Positions 6,073-10,572 of a stretch of DNA of 10,572 nucleotides are shown piece by piece; the first letter of the stretch is position 1; each line of letters starts with the position of its first letter. Under the pieces are notes generated by a model. That model had not been told where the DNA came from and did not search any database. It was given only the letters and a program-made list of their open reading frames with translations. Source of the DNA: Mollicutes bacterium (GTDB lineage Bacteria; Bacillota_I; Bacilli_A; RF39; UBA660); the NCBI GenBank assembly GCA_004552445.1, contig SFOJ01000026.1:1-10572 (forward strand), given 5' to 3'. Position numbers and translations under genes: made by a program.

Positions 6073-7455
6073 TTATCTCTCTAAATCATCTTTAGATTTT
6101 GAATGCTTTTTTAAATAATCTCTTGTAGTATCAATAGCGTAATCAATATCATTTGCTTCATACCAAGAATAAGGTATATGAAGAATATCAAATATTTTAG
6201 AAGTAAGAGAGTATATCTTATCTTGAATTTTTTTCTTAAAATTCTTAAATTCATCTGCTAATTCTTCAAATTTATTCTTCCAAGTATTTATCTCATCATC
6301 TTTTTGGTTAATAATAATTTTTTGATTAGCTATAATTTTATTTTGTTCTTTATATGCTTTACCTGATTTAAAACTATTAACTTCTTCAGTAAGAGATTTA
6401 ATCTCTAAATCTTTTCTTAAATTATCTTTAGCAAGTTCTTTTGAATAAGTAGATAGATTATCTATATCTTCATCTTTATATTGCTTAATAAGACCTTTTT
6501 TTACAGGATTTAAAATATCTTTAGAAGTTTCTTTATCAACTTTATCAATAAACTCATTTTCACTCTTATTTGCCTCTTTTAATAGTTCATTTTCTTTTTT
6601 TATTGCTTTGTTCAATGCATTTAATTCTTTTTGTTGTTTCATAGCATTAGTTAAATGAGTTTTATCTCCACCAATTTCACCTCTAAATAGGTTATAACCT
6701 TTAGATTTGATAAATTCGTTATAGTCATCTTGAAGTAGAGTATAAGAAGCATTACCACCTTTTTGTTTCCAAAATTGATCCGAGTTTAAAAATTTGCCTT
6801 TTACAGTTTCATAAATATTATTTCCATTCTCATCTTTCTTTTGAATAGGTACTAGTTTCTTTTCTCCTTTTTTATTGGTTATCTCATGTTTTAATTGATG
6901 ACCATTTTCATCTAGTTCAAATACTTTTCTTTTTACCTCATTAACAACTGGTGTAAAGTAAATATGCATGTGTGGTGTAGATTCATCAAGATGTATTGCT
7001 GCATATCTAATATTTTCTTTACCAACATAATTAGAAATAAAGTTAAGACTTTCATCAAAAAATCTTCTTATTTCAGTTGGTAATCCATGTTCTTCATCTA
7101 TAACTACATGTCTAATTGGTTTACCAGCATTATCTCCAGTTTTATAAACTTCTCCAGTATCTTTAAATTCCATTCCATAATGCTCAAAAAATTCCTGACC
7201 ACTTGATATTATTAATCCATTTAATACCTTAGTACTTTTTTTATTTGGATTATAATTAATATTGTTTGAATAAAGATAGTCATACGTTGAACTAGCAAGA
7301 GTAGGACCATCATAATTTATTAGTTCAATATTATATGGAGTTCTCGTGCTATCATATTTTCCTGAACCTTTTCTTTCTTTAAGTTCTTTATCTAATCCAC
7401 CAATATCTGATGGTTTAAATTTCTCTAATCGTAGTGCTTGTTTACCTGAGTACAT
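6073..7455 (-). CDS. mob: MobV/Pre-family relaxase (plasmid mobilization/recombination protein)
   Basis: Relaxase of 460 residues that would nick oriT and lead the transferred strand during mobilization by another element's conjugation machinery. The metal-binding motif HLDESTPHMHIYF (His155, Asp157, Glu158, His162, His164) is the hallmark of MobV/Pre proteins such as MobM of pMV158. An N-terminal block with TRTPYNIEL (about 37-45) matches the family's conserved R-x-x-x-N segment. The nuclease domain ends near residue 260. The C-terminal part is a long charged coiled coil (about 275-420), typical of MobV. The motif-I histidine that acts as nucleophile in MobM has no obvious counterpart: the first His is at 92. 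The ATG at 7455 has AAAGGAGG upstream. The palindrome-rich region just before the gene is the expected place for oriT. Confidence 0.9.
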   Translation of the reverse strand: MYSGKQALRLEKFKPSDIGGLDKELKERKGSGKYDSTRTPYNIELINYDGPTLASSTYDYLYSNNINYNPNKKSTKVLNGLIISSGQEFFEHYGMEFKDTGEVYKTGDNAGKPIRHVVIDEEHGLPTEIRRFFDESLNFISNYVGKENIRYAAIHLDESTPHMHIYFTPVVNEVKRKVFELDENGHQLKHEITNKKGEKKLVPIQKKDENGNNIYETVKGKFLNSDQFWKQKGGNASYTLLQDDYNEFIKSKGYNLFRGEIGGDKTHLTNAMKQQKELNALNKAIKKENELLKEANKSENEFIDKVDKETSKDILNPVKKGLIKQYKDEDIDNLSTYSKELAKDNLRKDLEIKSLTEEVNSFKSGKAYKEQNKIIANQKIIINQKDDEINTWKNKFEELADEFKNFKKKIQDKIYSLTSKIFDILHIPYSWYEANDIDYAIDTTRDYLKKHSKSKDDLER

Positions 7456-7500
7456 TTATTTTTGCCTCCTTTCAAATCTGTTTTTAAAATAATACTCTAT

Positions 7501-7536
7501 CTCACTAGGGCATAATTGTATATGCCCAACCGTGAG
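7501..7536. repeat. Two-part inverted repeat upstream of the relaxase gene
   Basis: An outer stem CTCAC (7501-7505)/GTGAG (7532-7536) encloses an inner stem GGGCATA (7508-7514)/TATGCCC (7521-7527) with a 6-base loop. It lies 46 bases before the relaxase start codon. It could be a relaxase recognition hairpin or a transcript structure upstream of mob. There is no T-run on either strand to make it a terminator. Confidence 0.6.
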
Positions 7537-7537
7537 C

Positions 7538-7553
7538 TAAGGAATATTCCTTA
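7538..7553. repeat. 16-bp perfect palindrome
   Basis: TAAGGAATATTCCTTA is a gapless dyad between the relaxase-proximal hairpin and the large 7566-7624 structure. The shape suits a dimeric DNA-binding protein better than an RNA hairpin, because no loop is available. Confidence 0.6.
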
Positions 7554-7565
7554 TAATCCTTTATG

Positions 7566-7624
7566 CTTGTAATAGCTAGAGCCAATATTTGAACTAGTCA
7601 AATAAAGGCATTTACTATTACAAG
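7566..7624. repeat. 59-nt symmetric stem-loop, candidate oriT or replication origin element
   Basis: CTTGTAATAG (7566-7575) pairs with CTATTACAAG (7615-7624). Inside, GCC (7581-7583) pairs with GGC (7607-7609) and TATTTGA (7586-7592) with TCAAATA (7598-7604), closing on an ACTAG loop. The unpaired segments are symmetric (5 and 5, 2 and 2 bases). It is noncoding and lies between the ATPase and relaxase genes. Confidence 0.65.
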
Positions 7625-7659
7625 ATTAATTAAACGATATACTATATCCTTTAATTAAT
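7625..7659. repeat. 35-nt near-perfect AT-rich palindrome
   Basis: ATTAATTAAA (7625-7634), GATATA (7636-7641), central C, TATATC (7643-7648), TTTAATTAAT (7650-7659). Only the two Cs flanking the inner dyad fail to pair. It abuts the previous stem-loop with no gap. The AT-richness suits strand opening at an origin. Confidence 0.65.
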
Positions 7660-7678
7660 TTATAATGAATTCACTATC

Positions 7679-7714
7679 GCCACTTCCAACCTTACAGGTC
7701 AGAACGTGCCACTT
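7679..7714. repeat. Direct repeat GCCACTT flanking a small dyad
   Basis: GCCACTT occurs at 7679-7685 and 7708-7714, 29 bases apart, with ACCT-TAC-AGGT (7689-7699) between them. The second copy abuts the ATPase stop codon. It is the most GC-rich stretch in the intergenic region. Possible protein-binding sites; function unknown. Confidence 0.4.
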
Positions 7715-8665
7715 TCATTCATTATTTTCTGAAGGTTCTTCATAAGTACAATGCCATAATCTTTGATTACCATTTCTCTTATTTGTTATATGAAGACCTT
7801 CATGCTCCAACACTTTTAGGTTTCTTTGAATTAAACCTCCAAGTTGTGTTGGAGTTAATAAAATATTTGTTTTAGATAAAATATCTGATATTGTATAATC
7901 AAAATCTTTTTTGGAAACTGCATATTTTATAAATAGAAGTAGATTATAATCAGTTTCATCGCTATTATTCTCATCAACAATACTAAATGTTTGATTATCA
8001 TTTCGTTTTAAATTTAATTCTAATCTACCTAAATCTCTACCTTTATAATCTAAAGTTAGTTTATTATAATCATTTCTTGATTCCTTTAATTTAATAATTC
8101 CAGATACATCAGCATTTAATCCAACACTGCCCATAGTGTCATCTCTTTTATTTAAATGATGAGTAACAAGTAGAGTGATATTATACTTTTTACATAACTC
8201 TCTTAATTTTCTAAATACAACATCATTTATTTCCTGATAGTTATTTAAATCATAACTAGTATCAAATTTTATATCTTTTAACATATCTATAATTACAAAT
8301 AAATTTTGATTATTGGATGCTAACTGATGAATATCATATTCAATATCTCTAATATAAAAATCTGATATATCATCTGAATCTATTATGTGAAGTTTATCTA
8401 ATTTAGGTTTTAAATTCATTAACTTAAATCTTGTTTCTAATTGATTTATATCACCCTCTGTGGTAATATATAAGACATGAGAGGGATTTACTTTAAATCC
8501 TAAAAAATCTTCTCCAGTAGTAAGAGAGAAGGCAAGTTGCTGAGCGAACATTGACTTGCCAACCTTAGGATGAGATACAAGTAGATAAACTCCATTTGAT
8601 ATCATTAGGTTTTCGACGATGATATCTTTTTTTATTGTTTTATTTATTTCATTTAATTGTTTCAT
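7715..8665 (-). CDS. RepA/RecA-like AAA ATPase (AAA_25 type, putative helicase)
   Basis: A 316-residue P-loop ATPase of the hexameric RepA-helicase/RecA-like group (as in RSF1010 RepA and related proteins of plasmids and integrative elements). Walker A is SHPKVGKS (31-38). The VLYITTEGD segment (64-72) is the family's second motif. Walker B is LFVIIDML with Asp127. VTHHLNKRDDTMGSVGLNADVSGIIKL (about 167-193) carries the sensor His and the conserved G-S...AD pattern. Residues 240-315 look like an added winged-helix domain. It probably loads at or unwinds an origin when the element replicates as a circle, or assists transfer. The ATG at 8665 has GGAGG upstream. It is 13 bases after the HTH gene and just before the palindrome-rich region. 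It stops at TGA. Confidence 0.82.
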   Translation of the reverse strand: MKQLNEINKTIKKDIIVENLMISNGVYLLVSHPKVGKSMFAQQLAFSLTTGEDFLGFKVNPSHVLYITTEGDINQLETRFKLMNLKPKLDKLHIIDSDDISDFYIRDIEYDIHQLASNNQNLFVIIDMLKDIKFDTSYDLNNYQEINDVVFRKLRELCKKYNITLLVTHHLNKRDDTMGSVGLNADVSGIIKLKESRNDYNKLTLDYKGRDLGRLELNLKRNDNQTFSIVDENNSDETDYNLLLFIKYAVSKKDFDYTISDILSKTNILLTPTQLGGLIQRNLKVLEHEGLHITNKRNGNQRLWHCTYEEPSENNE

Positions 8666-8678
8666 TTGTATCCTCCTC

Positions 8679-8930
8679 TTACACTTTTTTAATTAATTCT
8701 TTACTAGAAACTCTAGATTCTAAATATGGTATATCAATATCAAAGAATGCTACAACTTCTTTAGTTGGAACAACAGACTTTGGGATAAGATAACCTTGTT
8801 TTTCAAGTTTTTCTTTTATCTTCTTTTTAGCCTTTAGTGCAGAATTTCTTCCTAGATGTCCTAACTTCATAATATCTTCTAGGGTGCACCATTGCTTAGC
8901 GATTAAATTTAATGTTTCTTCTGCAGACAT
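8679..8930 (-). CDS. Small helix-turn-helix protein, DUF3173-like (possible excisionase/DNA-binding accessory)
   Basis: An 83-residue protein. The pattern W-x-T-x-x-DIMKLGHLGRNSALKAKKKIKEKLEKQGY, then S-VVPTKEVVAFFDI, matches the layout of small HTH proteins encoded beside integrative-element replication and integration genes (DUF3173-type, MerR/Xis-like). Residues 15-50 would form the HTH; the VPTKEVVAFF part would be a short C-terminal helix. I chose the ATG at 8930 because AAAGGAGG sits 8 bases upstream; the open frame continues 20 codons further but overlaps the previous gene. It lies in the leftward operon between the winged-helix gene and the ATPase gene. A role in excision or in replication initiation is possible. 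Family assignment is by pattern only. Confidence 0.65.
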   Translation of the reverse strand: MSAEETLNLIAKQWCTLEDIMKLGHLGRNSALKAKKKIKEKLEKQGYLIPKSVVPTKEVVAFFDIDIPYLESRVSSKELIKKV

Positions 8931-8946
8931 ATTTTTTTCCTCCTTT

Positions 8947-9204
8947 CTAAATATTTTTTTGTGGTGATACATAAATGTAATATGTATCATCTAATGAACT
9001 ATAAATAATATATTTCTTTTTTCTTAATTCTCTAAATGCTAGAGCAACATCTTTTCTACTATCGTTACTAAGAGAGTAGAGGTCGATATTAGCAAGATCA
9101 TCATTAGATCTAACTAATAGAGAGTTAAGCATACCTATAGCATCAACTGATAAATCTTTAGGTATTACATAATCATTAGTAGATTCTTTCTTAAATAATC
9201 TCAT
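8947..9204 (-). CDS. Small winged-helix protein, replication-initiator-like
   Basis: An 85-residue first gene of the leftward operon. Residues 18-75 (DLSVDAIGMLNSLLVRS, then L-x-N-DSRKDVALAFRELRKKKYI) follow the winged-helix pattern found at the N-terminus of phage replisome organisers and DnaD-like proteins: kinked helix, Ser-Asn/Lys-Asp-x-R-x-x-V recognition helix, E-L-x-x-x-x-Y wing. A Tyr-rich wing YYIYVSP ends it. There is no second domain. The ATG at 9204 has AAAGGAGG upstream; an upstream in-frame start at 9279 is rejected because it would cover the promoter and operators. It could bind the element's origin for the ATPase encoded downstream, or regulate. Domain assignment is by pattern. 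Confidence 0.6.
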   Translation of the reverse strand: MRLFKKESTNDYVIPKDLSVDAIGMLNSLLVRSNDDLANIDLYSLSNDSRKDVALAFRELRKKKYIIYSSLDDTYYIYVSPQKNI

Positions 9205-9227
9205 ACAAATCCTCCTTTCTATAATTA

Positions 9228-9305
9228 TGTCCGATATTAAGGACAACTTAAATATAACATTGTCCGAAAAAGATGTCAATACTTTTTGTCCGAAAATATA
9301 GACAA
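9228..9305. promoter_or_regulatory. TTGTCC operator cluster in the divergent control region
   Basis: The box (T)TGTCC occurs four times: TGTCCG (9228-9233), inverted GGACAA (9241-9246), TTGTCCGAAAA (9260-9270) and TTGTCCGAAAATATAGACAA (9286-9305, with TTGTC/GACAA ends). The third box sits in the spacer of the leftward promoter; the last overlaps the -35 of the rightward one. This is the classic layout for a repressor controlling both promoters; the XRE protein encoded next is the natural candidate. Confidence 0.65.
9251..9279 (-). promoter_or_regulatory. Promoter of the leftward mobile-element operon
   Basis: On the minus strand, -35 TTGACA (9279-9274), a 17-base spacer and -10 TATATT (9256-9251). 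Transcription would start near 9244 and run through the winged-helix, HTH, ATPase, relaxase and possibly integrase genes. Confidence 0.75.
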
Positions 9306-9327
9306 ATTAATAAAAAAGTGTTACAAT
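9299..9327 (+). promoter_or_regulatory. Promoter of the XRE repressor gene
   Basis: A -35 TAGACA (9299-9304), a 17-base spacer and -10 TACAAT (9322-9327) with a TG one base upstream. The -35 is inside the right half of the last operator box, which suggests autoregulation. Confidence 0.65.
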
Positions 9328-9367
9328 TAAATTGTGAAGGAACAAAAGGGAAGAAAGAAGTGATTAA

Positions 9368-9889
9368 ATGAACTCAGAAGAACTTAAAAATTTAATTGAA
9401 TCTGCAAGAGTTGAAAAAGGTATTTCTCAAAGAGAACTTGCTAAATTAACTGGTATAAGTAGAAGCACTTTAAATGATTTAATTAATGGAAAAATAAAAA
9501 AAGTAGATATTGATGATCTACGTAAAATTGCTGAAACTTTAGATATGTCATTACAAAAACTATTAAAGGTTGCAGGTTATGATGAAATGCTTTTCTATTT
9601 TTCTAAAGATAAATATGCAAATAAATCTAGCAAGGATTTAAAAGAAATGATTAAAACTTATGAAGAATCTCAAAGAGAATTACTAGAATTTGATACTGAA
9701 AAAAGAAAAAAAGTAAGTGATGCAAGACAAAAACTATTTTATACAATAGAACATCTACAAATAATGAAAGATAATAAAGATAGTTTATATACTATTGATA
9801 AAGCGGTTGAGGATATTCAATACGCATTTGATGAATTAGAATTTGCAGAACATAAATATGATTATAGTAAATTACCAAAGAAAAACTAA
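9368..9889 (+). CDS. XRE-family repressor (cI/ImmR-like) with C-terminal coiled coil
   Basis: A 173-residue putative master regulator of the element. The HTH_3/XRE domain covers residues 4-65, with the helix-turn-helix in GISQRELAKLTGISRSTLND and the LINGK turn. Residues 75-165 are charged and helical (long Glu/Lys-rich helices), with no LexA-like Ser-Lys protease and no metallopeptidase motif. It lies divergent to the operon, facing the TTGTCC boxes, so it probably represses integrase, relaxase and replication genes in the integrated state. In ICEBs1 the analogous ImmR is inactivated by the protease ImmA encoded next to it; no such gene follows here, so derepression must work otherwise. The ATG follows a purine-rich AAGAAAGAAG site. 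Regulatory role inferred from position and fold. Confidence 0.85.
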   Translation: MNSEELKNLIESARVEKGISQRELAKLTGISRSTLNDLINGKIKKVDIDDLRKIAETLDMSLQKLLKVAGYDEMLFYFSKDKYANKSSKDLKEMIKTYEESQRELLEFDTEKRKKVSDARQKLFYTIEHLQIMKDNKDSLYTIDKAVEDIQYAFDELEFAEHKYDYSKLPKKN

Positions 9890-9890
9890 G

Positions 9891-9926
9891 TTATAGAACG
9901 AAAAAATCAAAAAATTCGTTCTATAA
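9891..9926. repeat. 12-bp inverted repeat with A-rich loop (hairpin A of a tandem pair)
   Basis: TTATAGAACGAA (9891-9902) pairs perfectly with TTCGTTCTATAA (9915-9926) around a loop of A's with a central TC. It follows the repressor stop codon by one base. It could end repressor transcription, although no T-run follows on the plus strand. Confidence 0.6.
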
Positions 9927-9933
9927 AAAAATA

Positions 9934-9964
9934 TAAAACGAAAAATCAAAAAAAATTTGTTTTA
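9934..9964. repeat. 9-bp inverted repeat, homologous hairpin B
   Basis: TAAAACGAA (9934-9942) pairs with TTTGTTTTA (9956-9964) with one G-U. The AACGAA...AATCAAAA core is shared with hairpin A, so the two look like a tandem duplication with drift. It lies between the repressor and the ABC-F leader. Confidence 0.55.
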
Positions 9965-9995
9965 AGAAAAGTTTTAAAAATTAAGAGGTGAGAAA

Positions 9996-10016
9996 ATGAG
10001 AACAATGACTAAATAA
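9996..10016 (+). CDS. Six-codon leader peptide upstream of the ABC-F gene
   Basis: ATG AGA ACA ATG ACT AAA TAA encodes MRTMTK and is preceded by AAGAGGTGAG at ribosome-binding distance. It is followed 4 bases later by a hairpin and then the ABC-F ribosome binding site. Short leaders of this sort precede ribosome-protection genes (ABC-F and tet(M)-type), where ribosome stalling by an antibiotic switches expression on. The peptide's translation and role are inferred. Confidence 0.5.
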   Translation: MRTMTK

Positions 10017-10020
10017 GTAT

Positions 10021-10041
10021 GGCATAAACTTTGATTATGCC
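10021..10041 (+). promoter_or_regulatory. Hairpin between leader ORF and ABC-F gene, possible attenuator
   Basis: GGCATAA (10021-10027) pairs with TTATGCC (10035-10041) around an ACTTTGA loop. It is followed by GAAAAAAGGAGG rather than a T-run, so as drawn it is not an intrinsic terminator. It could pause polymerase or be part of an alternative fold near the ribosome binding site at 10049-10053. Confidence 0.45.
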
Positions 10042-10059
10042 GAAAAAAGGAGGTATAAT

Positions 10060-10572
10060 ATGTTAGAAATAAAAGATTTAACTATATCTATTAGTGATAG
10101 ATATTTAATTAAAAATTTAAATTTAATACTAAATAATGGAGATAAACTTGCTATTATTGGTGAAGAAGGAAATGGTAAATCCACATTATTAAAATCAATT
10201 TTAGGTATTTGTGAATATGCTGAAATAAGTGGAAATATTAATCTAAAAGGTAATAGAATTGGTTATCTAGAACAATCTATTAGTACTGATAAATTAGATA
10301 AAAGTGTATATGAATTTTTGTTTATTGATGAAAGTGATTATTATGATAAGATTAATAATTTATATAAATATTTAGACTTGATTAATTTAACTGATGATAT
10401 TTTAAAACAAAAAATAAAAACATTATCAGGTGGCGAAAAAGTTAAAATTAGTATTTTAAAATTACTATTAAACGAATATGATATCTTATTTTTAGATGAG
10501 CCTACTAATGATTTAGATATTGAAACATTAGAATGGTTAGAAAAATTTATTAATAATACTAATAAGCCAATT
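10060..10572 (+). CDS. ABC-F family ATPase, N-terminal part (cut by the window end)
   Basis: 171 codons are visible and the frame is still open at the last base. The first nucleotide-binding domain shows Walker A GEEGNGKST (about 35-43), a Q-loop in IGYLEQS, signature LSGGEKVKI (about 126-134) and Walker B LFLDEPTNDLD (about 146-156). The EPTNDLD sequence and absence of membrane segments mark ABC-F proteins, which act on the ribosome, either as housekeeping translation factors (EttA/Uup type) or as antibiotic-protection factors (Lsa/Vga/Msr/Vml type). The interdomain linker that would tell these apart lies outside the window. The ATG at 10060 has AAAAGGAGG 6 bases upstream. The leader ORF and hairpin before it favour an inducible resistance factor; this is inference. 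Confidence 0.85.
   Translation, partial: MLEIKDLTISISDRYLIKNLNLILNNGDKLAIIGEEGNGKSTLLKSILGICEYAEISGNINLKGNRIGYLEQSISTDKLDKSVYEFLFIDESDYYDKINNLYKYLDLINLTDDILKQKIKTLSGGEKVKISILKLLLNEYDILFLDEPTNDLDIETLEWLEKFINNTNKPI

Noticed and set aside
7455..7715. CRISPR array or iterons in the intergenic region
   Set aside because: The repeats are inverted dyads of differing sequence, not evenly spaced direct repeats.

Overview
This is a very AT-rich window using the standard genetic code: Trp is TGG, and TGA is used as a stop by the ATPase gene that ends at 7715. Strong AAAGGAGG ribosome binding sites, many ATA/TTA/AAA codons and a gerQ-type spore coat gene point to a low-GC, probably spore-forming Firmicute (Bacilli or a Clostridia/Erysipelotrichia-like gut lineage). 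The species cannot be named from the sequence.

Left part (1-4620), apparently chromosomal. A divergent pair opens the window: gerQ (minus strand) and pduL (plus strand). pduL overlaps, by a few bases, the ATPase gene of a NatA/YhaQ-type ABC exporter, which overlaps its ABC-2 permease gene. That operon ends at an AT-rich perfect hairpin. A eukaryotic-type protein kinase-like gene follows from its own promoter, then a HAD-family 5'(3')-deoxyribonucleotidase-like gene with a near-consensus promoter and a GTG start.

Junction (4621-4869). A consensus promoter drives a protein-free, three-hairpin transcript ending in a strong intrinsic terminator: a candidate small RNA of about 95-100 nt. Next come three AGATACCAA repeats just beyond the integrase stop codon, which look like arm-type integrase sites and mark the left end of a mobile element.

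Mobile element (about 4780 to at least 9889, possibly beyond the window). A leftward operon starts from one promoter at 9251-9279. In transcription order it holds a small winged-helix protein, a small HTH (DUF3173-like) protein, a RepA/RecA-like AAA ATPase, a 259-bp intergenic stretch full of nested palindromes, a MobV/Pre relaxase and a tyrosine integrase. A divergent XRE repressor gene faces it across a region with repeated TTGTCC boxes over both promoters. This is the layout of an integrative mobilizable element: integrase for insertion and excision, relaxase plus putative oriT for transfer on another element's conjugation machinery, and a replication-like module. No mating-pair or type IV secretion genes are seen.

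Right edge (9890-10572). After the repressor lie two homologous tandem hairpins, a six-codon leader ORF (MRTMTK), a further hairpin, and the start of an ABC-F ATPase gene cut off by the window end. This is the layout of a translation- or ribosome-regulated antibiotic-protection gene. It may be cargo of the element, since I find no right-hand copy of the left junction within the window, but this is unproven.

Most worth a second look: the palindrome-packed region upstream of the relaxase, the orphan small RNA at the integration junction, the relaxase with no histidine in its motif-I region, and the leader-controlled ABC-F gene.
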